Of a stretch of 11,410 nucleotides of DNA, positions 1 to 4,675 are shown piece after piece. The notes beneath the pieces were generated by a model that was given only the letters and a program-made list of their open reading frames with translations, was not told where the DNA came from and searched no databases. Each line of letters opens with the position of its first letter. The first letter of the stretch is position 1. Source of the stretch: an uncultured Oscillospiraceae bacterium (GTDB lineage Bacteria; Bacillota; Clostridia; Oscillospirales; Ruminococcaceae); contig CAJTMU010000074.1 of the NCBI GenBank assembly GCA_910577365.1, forward strand, positions 1 to 11,410, given 5' to 3'. The position numbers were made by a program, and so were the translations under genes.

Positions 1-136
1 GACGGACGGCGTGAAAATTTTCGACCCCGAAACAACGCAAGGCGCGGATGCGTGGACTATCGAATACCGCAAGTTCCACGACATCTGGGTAAAGGATAAG
101 CAGCTTGCGGCAATGAGAGCGTCGGTGGAAGCGTGA
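1..136 (+). CDS. Probable major capsid protein, C-terminal end (5' truncated)
   Basis: An open frame enters from the left edge (first full codon at base 2) and stops with TGA at 134-136, leaving 44 residues that end in HDIWVKDKQLAAMRASVEA. The stretch from TWTIEYRKF-like beta residues to the HDIWV segment is the kind of C-terminus seen in phage major capsid (coat) proteins. The gene lies directly before a gp6-like head-tail connector, which is where the capsid gene sits in siphophages. Its stop overlaps the next start as TGATG, so the two are translationally coupled. With only 44 residues the capsid call rests mainly on position. A different head protein cannot be excluded. Confidence 0.5.
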   Translation, partial: TDGVKIFDPETTQGADAWTIEYRKFHDIWVKDKQLAAMRASVEA

Positions 137-486
137 TGTACGCGGACTATAAATTTTACACCGAGGTCTACGGCGGCAAATCGGTAGCCGAGGAAGATTT
201 CCCGCGGCTTGCCGCCAAAGCCTCGGCGCTTATTGACAAGCTGACATTCGGGAGAGCCGCTGAGCATTCCGACGATGACCGCGTGAAAATGTGCTGCTGC
301 GAGCTTTGCGAGGGGCTTTCCCTTACGGACGGCAACGGCGGCATGGTGCGGCAGTCCGAAAGCGTCGGCAGCTGGAGCTATACACTGACGGGTTCGGAGA
401 ATGTTTCCGAGGGAACGCTCGCGAGGGCTGCCTGCCGCGCGTGGCTTCCCGCGGAGTGGCTTTACAGAGGGGTGGCGAGAGAGTGA
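136..486 (+). CDS. Phage head-tail connector protein (gp6-like)
   Basis: This 116-residue protein starts MYADYKFYTEVYGG and continues with EEDFPRLAAKASALIDKLTFGRA. That is the usual opening of gp6-like head-tail connectors of Firmicutes phages: a short aromatic N-terminus followed by helices rich in A, L and D. Such proteins form a ring under the portal that closes the head and receives the tail. I chose ATG 136 over the GTG one codon earlier because it forms a TGATG overlap with the upstream stop and has GGTGGA a few bases before it. Family length is about 100-120 residues, so the gene looks complete. It overlaps the next GTG start (GTGA). Confidence 0.8.
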   Translation: MYADYKFYTEVYGGKSVAEEDFPRLAAKASALIDKLTFGRAAEHSDDDRVKMCCCELCEGLSLTDGNGGMVRQSESVGSWSYTLTGSENVSEGTLARAACRAWLPAEWLYRGVARE

Positions 487-863
487 TATTTACGGGAAAA
501 ATAACGATATATAATTCCGTGGAGCGGGATTTTAAAAAAATTCTTATCCCCAAGCTGCTGAACGGTGTTCATGTCGAGATTCAGAGGGGAGCGAACAAGG
601 CGGCTGACGGCGATAAAAACGCCGACAGCCTTTTTGCTATAATTCCCTTTAAGCCTTTTAAAAGCGGCTTTAAAGAGCCGTTCGAGTACAACGGGGACGC
701 GGAACAATGGACGCTTGCGGCGGGAGATATTATCGCGGTCGGAGATACGGGAGCGGCGGAGAATTTTGCGGAGCTTACCGCAAGAGCTGCCGCGTTCCGC
801 ATTGTTTCCGTCAAGGGCTTTGATTTCGGGAGTATTCCCCACTGGGAGGTGACGGCGCAATGA
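483..863 (+). CDS. Minor capsid / head-tail joining protein (DUF6751-like)
   Basis: This protein has 126 residues from GTG 483, which overlaps the previous stop as GTGA and is preceded by AGAGGGGTGG about 8 bases upstream. The open frame extends further upstream but that part only shadows the connector gene. Features typical of the small protein found between the connector and the tail-completion protein are the opening TGKITIYNS, a central beta-rich part with ADSLFAIIPF, WTLAAGDIIAVGD, and the terminal HWEVTAQ. Such proteins are annotated either as putative minor capsid protein 1 or as DUF6751. The likely role is at the head-tail interface. The exact structural function is not known from sequence. 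It overlaps the next gene by four bases (ATGA). Confidence 0.7.
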   Translation: MIFTGKITIYNSVERDFKKILIPKLLNGVHVEIQRGANKAADGDKNADSLFAIIPFKPFKSGFKEPFEYNGDAEQWTLAAGDIIAVGDTGAAENFAELTARAAAFRIVSVKGFDFGSIPHWEVTAQ

Positions 864-1204
864 TATCTTTTAATGTACGCTCTGTATGGACAAACCGCGA
901 CAGGTTTCCGCGAAACTGCGCAAGGGCGCAGAAATACCTTGACAATGCCGTGCTTAAGGACACCGACAAATATGTTCCGATGAAAACGGGCGTTCTGAAA
1001 AAGTCAGGCATTCTCGGGACGCGCATAGGCAGCGGACTGATAGAATATGCTGCTCCCTACGCCAAAAAGATGTATTACGGCGTGACTATACATTTCAGCA
1101 AATCGCGGCATCCGCTGGCGCAGGCAATGTGGTTCGAGGCATCCAAAGCGGTCAACAAAGCCCAATGGTTAAGGGAAGTACGCCGTATTGCGGGGAGGAG
1201 ATAG
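860..1204 (+). CDS. Tail-completion / minor capsid protein (Minor_capsid_2, gp10-like)
   Basis: This 114-residue protein contains the pattern LDNAVLKDTDKYVPMKTGVLKKSG followed (after a short gap) by IEYAAPYAKKMYYG. This matches the gp10-like and Minor_capsid_2 families: a conserved helix, the 'YVP..TG.L..S' turn, then a strand pair ending in 'YA..(L/M)YYG'. These proteins finish the head-tail joint, often as the stopper or tail terminator. ATG 860 overlaps the previous stop (ATGA) and has GGGAGGTG 8 bases upstream. Family length is about 110 residues, so the gene is complete. Stop TAG at 1202-1204 is one base from the next ATG. The name minor capsid is historical, and a role in tail completion is more likely. 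Confidence 0.8.
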   Translation: MISFNVRSVWTNRDRFPRNCARAQKYLDNAVLKDTDKYVPMKTGVLKKSGILGTRIGSGLIEYAAPYAKKMYYGVTIHFSKSRHPLAQAMWFEASKAVNKAQWLREVRRIAGRR

Positions 1205-1205
1205 C

Positions 1206-1619
1206 ATGGATTTTACCGAAACGATACTGCGCGGGCTGAAAGGCTGTCCGCTGCTGAAAAAGCACGGTGTGACCGCCGTCGGCTTTGCGGGTATGGACGC
1301 AAAAAAGCGCTCTGTGAGCATACTTAACACCAAAGGCGAGCTGATAATCGAAGAGCACGTCGACGGCGGGCGTGATATGCAATATCCGTTTGTGCTGCTG
1401 TACCGCTCACTGGACACGGACACCGCCGGAAAGCTTGCCGCTCAGCGGCTTATTGACGAGGTGGCGGACTGGCTTACCGCTCCCGAAAACCTGCCCTCGG
1501 TCGAGGGCTGCGACGTGCAGAGGATAACACGCGCCGACCCCTGCACGCTTATCAGCGAGGACGAAACAGGCGCGGATTTTCAGGGGTCTTTTGCCCTTGA
1601 ATACTACAAGGAGGGATAA
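1206..1619 (+). CDS. Minor capsid protein 3-like / tail terminator
   Basis: This 137-residue protein starts MDFTETILRGLKGCP. The open frame reaches a TTG six codons earlier, but ATG 1206 is preferred because GGGGAGGAG lies 5 bases before it. The sequence has an N-terminal helix and a beta-rich core (KKRSVSILNTKGELIIEEHVDGG). A long helix follows (AQRLIDEVADWLTAPENLPSV), then a C-terminal strand region ending FQGSFALEYYKEG. This layout fits the Minor_capsid_3 / tail terminator group that sits immediately before the tail tube gene and caps the tube at the head end. It was identified by fold pattern and position rather than a sharp motif. It is cotranscribed with its neighbours and separated from the tube gene by three bases. 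Confidence 0.65.
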   Translation: MDFTETILRGLKGCPLLKKHGVTAVGFAGMDAKKRSVSILNTKGELIIEEHVDGGRDMQYPFVLLYRSLDTDTAGKLAAQRLIDEVADWLTAPENLPSVEGCDVQRITRADPCTLISEDETGADFQGSFALEYYKEG

Positions 1620-1622
1620 TTT

Positions 1623-2141
1623 ATGGCAGACAATAAGGCAAAACGCAGTCAGTGGTACACGTTTCTGAATACCGGAACAAGCGAGGCTCCCGTGTGGGTC
1701 CGCGAGGGGCGCTTCGCTTCGGAGCTTACCGCGCAGATGAACCCGCAGACGACCACCACGCAGGACGTTACCCAGGACACAGCCGAAACGGACATCACGG
1801 GCTATCAGCCCAGCATAGGCTTAAGCAAGAGCGTTTCCAAGTCCGACCCCACATTTGAATTTATCGACGATATCCGCCGCAGCAGAAAAATTCTGTCGGA
1901 CGCATACTCGCAGATACTGCACGTCGACGTGTTCAATGAAAATACGGACGGCTCATACCCCGCCGAGCTGCAGGACGTTTCAATACAGATTGACAGCTTC
2001 GGCGGATCCGCTTCCGACCCGCTTACCATCGGCTACACATACAATTACCGCGGCGACCCCGTAAATGGTACGGCAACAATTACGGGCGGAAAGCCGACGT
2101 TTACGGCGGACGAGGACACAAAGGTCAATTCAGCATCATAA
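1623..2141 (+). CDS. Major tail tube protein
   Basis: This 172-residue protein starts MADNKAKRSQWYTFLNTG, with AAGGAGG 8 bases before ATG 1623. After a VREGRF segment come a QTTTTQDVTQDTAETDITGYQP stretch and strands (PSIGLSKSVSKSDPTFEFIDDIRR). A LHVDVF strand and a C-terminal SFGGSASDPLTIGYTYNYRGDPVNGTATI segment follow. This is the usual make-up of the siphophage tail tube (major tail) protein of the A118-like group. Hexameric rings of it stack around the tape measure protein to form the tail. It is expected to be the most abundant tail product, which fits its strong ribosome site and the hairpin just after its stop. No extra Ig-like domain is visible. Confidence 0.8.
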   Translation: MADNKAKRSQWYTFLNTGTSEAPVWVREGRFASELTAQMNPQTTTTQDVTQDTAETDITGYQPSIGLSKSVSKSDPTFEFIDDIRRSRKILSDAYSQILHVDVFNENTDGSYPAELQDVSIQIDSFGGSASDPLTIGYTYNYRGDPVNGTATITGGKPTFTADEDTKVNSAS

Positions 2142-2156
2142 GGACACATGAATTTA

Positions 2157-2180
2157 TCCGGCGGTAATTTCGCCGCCGGA
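2157..2180 (+). promoter_or_regulatory. Strong intergenic hairpin after the tail tube gene
   Basis: TCCGGCGG (2157-2164) and CCGCCGGA (2173-2180) form a perfect 8-bp GC-rich stem with an 8-base loop, in the 53-base gap after the tail tube stop. AAGGAGG for the next gene begins directly after the stem (2181-2187). There is no T-run, so it is unlikely to be an efficient intrinsic terminator. It may protect the 3' end of the tail tube message or limit translation of the downstream chaperone gene, which is needed in smaller amount. Confidence 0.55.
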
Positions 2181-2194
2181 AAGGAGGTTTTATT

Positions 2195-2620
2195 ATGGAG
2201 AAAATCCGTATAGCGCGGAATGTAAAGCGCATTGAGGTCAACGACAACGGGGAGTTTATCGAGCTGGATTTTGACGACCTTAATCTGCCCTACCGTTATT
2301 ATGCAATGTTAAAAAGGTTTGAAAAGGACCGCGCTGAATTTTCGCGGGAACTATCGGAAAAGCTTAAGGGCAAAACCGCAGCGGAAAGTACCGAGGAGCT
2401 TGTTGAAGCGGAACGCGGACTTAACATGTATTTCCGCGACGCGATAGACGAGGTATTCGGCGAGGGCACCTGCCGCAAGGTCTACGGCGATATACTCCCC
2501 TCGATAGAAATGCACCTGCAGTTTTTTGACGCGCTTCGCCCGTATTTTGAGGAAGAGGCGCAGCGCCGGCAGCAGAAAATGAACAGATACAGCGCAAAAA
2601 GGAGAGGCGACAGTGTATAA
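2195..2620 (+). CDS. Probable tail assembly chaperone (upstream partner of Gp15)
   Basis: This 141-residue, highly charged and helical protein has a short beta-rich start (IEVNDNGEFIELDFDDL) and then helices ending in FFDALRPYFEEEAQRRQQKMNRYSAKRRG. It lies between the tail tube gene and Gp15, the place of the tail assembly chaperone that binds the tape measure protein before tube polymerisation (gpG-like role, sometimes annotated DUF6673). I see no diagnostic motif, so the call rests on position, size and composition. AAGGAGG lies 7 bases before ATG 2195. The last codons include AAA AGG AGA and overlap the Gp15 start by eight bases, which raises the possibility of a +1 frameshift product (see findings). 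Confidence 0.6.
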   Translation: MEKIRIARNVKRIEVNDNGEFIELDFDDLNLPYRYYAMLKRFEKDRAEFSRELSEKLKGKTAAESTEELVEAERGLNMYFRDAIDEVFGEGTCRKVYGDILPSIEMHLQFFDALRPYFEEEAQRRQQKMNRYSAKRRGDSV

Positions 2621-3161
2621 CATAATGCTTGACGGACTGCCCACAGAATATGAGGGGTATCTGATACGGACGGACTTCCGTATCGGAATGCAAATATCCG
2701 AAGCGCTGAACGACGTCAACCTTGCCGAGACGGAGAAAATGGCGACGGCAATGCGGCTTCTTTACGGGAACGGTATGCCGCGCGACAGCGGTATCGCCGA
2801 GGCGGGACTGCACTGGTATATGAGCGGCGGCGCTCCCGATGAGAACAGCTGCTCCGACGGAAAGCCGCCGACCTTTGATTTTGAACAGGATAACAGGCTG
2901 GTATATTCGGCGTTCCGCGCGCGGTACGCTATTGATCTTACGCGTGAGCGGCTGCACTGGTTCGCCTTTCTGGCAATGCTGGGAGATATGGGCGGCTGCT
3001 CGCTTTCCGATATAATCGGCATACGCGGTATGGATATATCAAAAATGAGCGGAGAGCAGCAGAAGCATTACGCGGCGCTCCAACAGCGATACAGAATAAA
3101 GCCGCAGATATCCGATGCGGAAAGGGCGGCTCTGGCGGAGTTTGAGAGCAAACTGGGTTGA
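2613..3161 (+). CDS. Bacteriophage Gp15 family tail protein
   Basis: This 182-residue protein has the Gp15 (PF06854) pattern: DGLPTEYEGYLIRTDFRIGMQI near the start, then a helix, TFDFEQDNRLVYSAFRARYAIDLT, LHWFAFLAMLGDM and a C-terminal SDIIGIRGMDISKMS segment. In A118-like phages this is the second tail assembly chaperone gene and lies just before the tape measure gene. Start GTG 2613 is preferred over the in-frame ATG 2625 because GGAGAGG (2601-2607) is 5 bases from the GTG and 17 from the ATG. The start overlaps the end of the preceding gene in the +1 frame. The TGA stop (3159-3161) lies inside the -35 box of the lipoprotein promoter. The tape measure gene that should follow directly is displaced by about 2.3 kb of inserted genes. 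Confidence 0.85.
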   Translation: MYNIMLDGLPTEYEGYLIRTDFRIGMQISEALNDVNLAETEKMATAMRLLYGNGMPRDSGIAEAGLHWYMSGGAPDENSCSDGKPPTFDFEQDNRLVYSAFRARYAIDLTRERLHWFAFLAMLGDMGGCSLSDIIGIRGMDISKMSGEQQKHYAALQQRYRIKPQISDAERAALAEFESKLG

Positions 3162-3186
3162 CATGCGGCGTTTTTTGGTGTATAAT
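3158..3186 (+). promoter_or_regulatory. Consensus sigma-A promoter of the lipoprotein gene
   Basis: TTGACA (3158-3163), a 17-base spacer and TATAAT (3181-3186) form a textbook vegetative promoter, with every hexamer base matching consensus. The Gp15 stop codon TGA is part of the -35 box. Transcription would begin near 3193 and give a leader of about 20 bases before ATG 3212. Such a promoter needs no phage activator, so the gene is expected to be on in the lysogen. Confidence 0.88.
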
Positions 3187-3211
3187 GGAAGAAAAACTTC
3201 CGGAGGTTTTT

Positions 3212-3928
3212 ATGAAAAAAGTTTTTTCTGTCATACTTTGCGCGGCAGTGGTATTGACTGCGGGGTGTTCGGGTGTTTCGCAGGAAGAGTATAATTCGTT
3301 GCTGGAGGAAAATTCAAAGCTACAAGAGGAAAATAACGAACTTAACGAAACAGAAATGCAACTGCTTGACGAAATGTCGACATTAAAATCAAAATATGAT
3401 ACACTTGTATCTGATACCGAGGACTTCAGAAAGTTATCAGAAGATGAGAAAGCCGCTGAATTGGCTAAAGCTGAAAAAGACCGTATAGAAGCCGAGGAAG
3501 CAAAAAAACAAGCACAGGAAGAAGCAGACAGGCTTGCCGCTGAACGCGAAGCACAAGAGGAGGCGGAACGCAAAGCCGAAGAGGAAGCGCGTCTTGCCGA
3601 GGAAGCAAAGGGATATGAAACGGGAATTACATTTGAGCAGCTTTCTCGCAATCCCGATGACTACCGTGATAAAAAGGTAAAATTCACGGGCTCTGTTCTT
3701 CAGGTTATTGAAGGAACATATGGTTCAAATTCAATCAGACTTGCAACAAACGGTGGATATGACGATGTAATTCTTGCAAATTATTCTCCGGATATTATTG
3801 ATGTCAGGCTGCTTGAGGATGATGAAATTACCATCTATGGAGTATCTAAAGGCTTAAAGTCCTATGAAACCGTCTTGGGTAATTCCGTAACATTGCCGTA
3901 TATTCTGATTGATAGAATCGAATTCTAA
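3212..3928 (+). CDS. Phage-encoded surface lipoprotein with coiled coil and OB-like C-terminal domain (moron)
   Basis: This 238-residue protein has a signal peptide MKKVFSVILCAAVVLTAGC with a lipobox ending at Cys19. After cleavage and lipidation it would be anchored on the outer face of the membrane. Residues 24-65 form a heptad-like coiled coil (LLEENSKLQEENNELNE). Residues 75-133 are a long charged helix rich in A, E, K and R. Residues 134-238 are a beta-rich domain (YRDKKVKFTGSVLQV, LEDDEITIYGVSKG), of the kind seen in many Firmicutes lipoproteins loosely labelled 'toxin regulator'. It looks like an OB fold. ATG 3212 is chosen over the upstream TTG because it has GGAGG 5 bases away and begins the signal peptide. 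Own promoter, trailing hairpin and low GC mark it as a moron. Superinfection exclusion is possible but unproven. Confidence 0.8.
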   Translation: MKKVFSVILCAAVVLTAGCSGVSQEEYNSLLEENSKLQEENNELNETEMQLLDEMSTLKSKYDTLVSDTEDFRKLSEDEKAAELAKAEKDRIEAEEAKKQAQEEADRLAAEREAQEEAERKAEEEARLAEEAKGYETGITFEQLSRNPDDYRDKKVKFTGSVLQVIEGTYGSNSIRLATNGGYDDVILANYSPDIIDVRLLEDDEITIYGVSKGLKSYETVLGNSVTLPYILIDRIEF

Positions 3929-3947
3929 GTTAGTTTTTTAGTGGTTT

Positions 3948-3980
3948 AGCACCCTGCTTTCGTGTGGGGTGCTTTAATAT
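3948..3980 (+). terminator. Hairpin terminator after the lipoprotein gene
   Basis: AGCACCC (3948-3954) and GGGTGCT (3967-3973) form a perfect 7-bp stem with a 12-base loop, followed by TTAATAT. It starts 20 bases after the lipoprotein stop. The T-run is short, so termination may be partial. The right arm and the tail closely resemble the terminator at 5398-5430. Confidence 0.6.
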
Positions 3981-4009
3981 GCACAAAAATCAGCTTGCTT
4001 TTTTGTGCA
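3980..4009. repeat. Perfect 10-bp inverted repeat between the two morons
   Basis: TGCACAAAAA (3980-3989) and TTTTTGTGCA (4000-4009) are perfectly complementary, around a 10-base spacer. No T-run follows the right arm; the T-run is part of the stem. It could be a second transcription barrier, a protein site or a relic of the join between the lipoprotein and regulator cassettes. The left arm is shared with the direct repeat found again before the tape measure gene. Confidence 0.5.
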
Positions 4010-4034
4010 GCCCTACAAAATTTCGGAAAAGGGG

Positions 4035-4063
4035 TTGACTTTCTGTACTGACAGGGATAAAAT
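4035..4063 (+). promoter_or_regulatory. Promoter of the RHH-orf93-BRO cassette
   Basis: TTGACT (4035-4040), 17 bases, TAAAAT (4058-4063). Transcription would start near 4070 and give a leader of only about 15 bases before GTG 4085. The -10 lies between the arms of the inverted repeat at 4039-4080, so a protein bound there should block initiation. Confidence 0.75.
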
Positions 4064-4080
4064 ATTGTCAGTACAGAAAG
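4039..4080. promoter_or_regulatory. Operator: perfect 15-bp inverted repeat around the -10
   Basis: CTTTCTGTACTGACA (4039-4053) and TGTCAGTACAGAAAG (4066-4080) are exact reverse complements around a 12-base spacer that contains the -10. Each arm is itself roughly symmetric (TGT-N4-ACA), as expected if a ribbon-helix-helix dimer binds each arm and two dimers cooperate. The left arm overlaps the end of the -35 and the right arm covers the start site. The next gene encodes an RHH protein, so autorepression is the simplest reading. Confidence 0.7.
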
Positions 4081-4084
4081 TGGG

Positions 4085-4276
4085 GTGAAAAAAACGAGTC
4101 CACGAACAGGCAGACCGCACAAAGATAATCCTAAGGATACCAGAATACAAATACGCTTAGACAAAAGAACATTAGATAAACTGGATAGTTGTGCTGATAA
4201 CGAAAAGACCACAAGAAGCGAAGTTATCAGACAAGGGATTGACTTGGTGTATGCCGAAACACAAAAGAAAAAGTAG
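4085..4276 (+). CDS. Ribbon-helix-helix (Arc/CopG-type) transcriptional repressor
   Basis: This 63-residue protein has a basic N-terminal arm (KKTSPRTGRPHKDNPKD) and then the strand TRIQIRLDK. The helix RTLDKLDSCADN, the turn EKTTRSEVIRQGIDLVY and a lysine tail follow. This is the full RHH fold. By alignment with Arc, R20, Q22 and R24 would face the major groove, and TTRSEVIRQGI is the conserved second-helix region. Start GTG 4085 is the only reasonable one: in-frame TAA at 4058-4060 closes the frame upstream. The ribosome site is weak (GAAAGTGGGG), as suits a repressor kept at low level. It probably binds the 4039-4080 operator and represses the whole cassette. The order repressor, small gene, antirepressor resembles P22 arc-ant. 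An antitoxin role is less likely, as no toxin follows. Confidence 0.8.
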   Translation: MKKTSPRTGRPHKDNPKDTRIQIRLDKRTLDKLDSCADNEKTTRSEVIRQGIDLVYAETQKKK

Positions 4277-4307
4277 CCGTTCTCACCTTCCACAGAGCTA
4301 ACGACTA
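4262..4307 (-). terminator. Minus-strand intrinsic terminator
   Basis: Read on the minus strand, TAGTCGTT (4307-4300) pairs with AACGGCTA (4281-4274) with one G-U pair. An extra CTC/GAG pairing lies inside after a two-base bulge. The T-rich tail CTTTTTCTTTTG follows (4273-4262). On the plus strand the stem has a C-A mismatch and no T-run, so the element works only leftward. Confidence 0.55.
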
Positions 4308-4333
4308 CTCAATCCATGACAGATTGCTCTATC
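4262..4333 (-). ncRNA. Predicted short antisense RNA to the RHH-orf93 gap
   Basis: A minus-strand promoter (4368-4340) and a minus-strand intrinsic terminator (4307-4262) define a transcript from about 4333 to about 4262, roughly 70 bases. It would be complementary to the last codons of the RHH gene and the first half of the RHH-orf93 gap. No minus-strand reading frame with a ribosome site is present in it. The length and position recall sar RNA of phage P22. Both ends are predicted, and expression is unknown. Confidence 0.42.
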
Positions 4334-4363
4334 AAATATATTGTACCATGATAGAGCTTTCTT
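4326..4363 (+). terminator. Hairpin between RHH gene and orf93: attenuator or operator
   Basis: GCTCTATCA (4326-4334) and TGATAGAGC (4349-4357) form a perfect 9-bp stem with a 14-base loop, followed by TTTCTT (4358-4363). On the plus strand it could end part of the RHH transcript before orf93 and the antirepressor. The same repeat brackets the -10 of the minus-strand promoter, just as the 4039-4080 repeat brackets the -10 of the plus promoter, so it may also be a protein-binding site. Confidence 0.5.
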
Positions 4364-4368
4364 GTCAA
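4340..4368 (-). promoter_or_regulatory. Minus-strand sigma-A promoter facing the RHH gene
   Basis: On the minus strand TTGACA (4368-4363), 17 bases and TACAAT (4345-4340) match the vegetative consensus at 11 of 12 positions. Start would be near 4333. There is no minus-strand gene behind it; it reads against the RHH gene and into the terminator at 4307-4262. A weaker plus-strand candidate (ATGACA 4316-4321, 17 bases, TATTGT 4339-4344) overlaps it. Confidence 0.6.
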
Positions 4369-4393
4369 GTATTTTTGAAAGGAAGTTTTTATT

Positions 4394-4675
4394 ATGGTTA
4401 AATTTAAGCTTGATTTGGAAAGAGCAAAGCTTGAGCTTGTGCATATAAGCAATTTGCTTTGTGCATATCAGGAGTTTTACGAAAATGAATGCCCCGAAGC
4501 TGAAAACTGCACAGATGATGAAAAAATAGGTGCATTTATTTTCGCGGCACGTTCTCACCAATTTTTTAGTCTGATTGACGCAGCACAAGATAAAATTAAC
4601 GCAATGTGCGAGGAAATTACGACCGCTGTCGAAAACACTTACAAGGAAAGCAAGAAAGGCGGTGAGGTCGCATGA
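4394..4675 (+). CDS. Hypothetical helical protein between repressor and antirepressor
   Basis: This 93-residue protein belongs to no family I recognise. It begins MVKFKLDLERAKLELVHISNLL and is predicted almost wholly helical. It has four cysteines (23, 34, 41 and 78), an acidic stretch ENECPEAENCTDDEK in the middle, and a basic tail ESKKGG. No signal peptide, membrane segment or DNA-binding motif is visible. AAAGGAAG lies 8 bases before ATG 4394. The stop overlaps the antirepressor start as ATGA, so the two proteins are made together and may act together. It could be a partner or modulator of the antirepressor, or a translation-coupling leader gene. Its low GC matches the rest of the inserted cassette. 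Confidence 0.65.
   Translation: MVKFKLDLERAKLELVHISNLLCAYQEFYENECPEAENCTDDEKIGAFIFAARSHQFFSLIDAAQDKINAMCEEITTAVENTYKESKKGGEVA

Noticed and set aside
291..482. Upstream extension of the second structural gene
   Set aside because: The extension overlaps the connector gene in another frame; GTG 483 overlaps the stop and has a good ribosome site.
3158..3211. Longer lipoprotein start at TTG 3158
   Set aside because: It lies inside the promoter -35 box and would put 18 non-signal residues before a clear signal peptide; ATG 3212 has the ribosome site.
2938..3651. A 237-codon minus-strand frame, very serine- and alanine-rich
   Set aside because: It is a mirror of the Gp15 end and of the charged helix of the lipoprotein; it crosses the strong plus-strand promoter and has no supporting signals.
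3946..4293. A 115-codon minus-strand frame lying downstream of the minus-strand promoter
   Set aside because: It starts with GTG without a ribosome site, runs antisense over the RHH gene and operator, and the minus-strand terminator at 4307-4262 would end the transcript within its first codons.
4316..4344. Plus-strand promoter ATGACA-17-TATTGT for orf93-BRO
   Set aside because: The -10 match is weak and overlaps the much better minus-strand promoter; kept only as a possibility within that entry.
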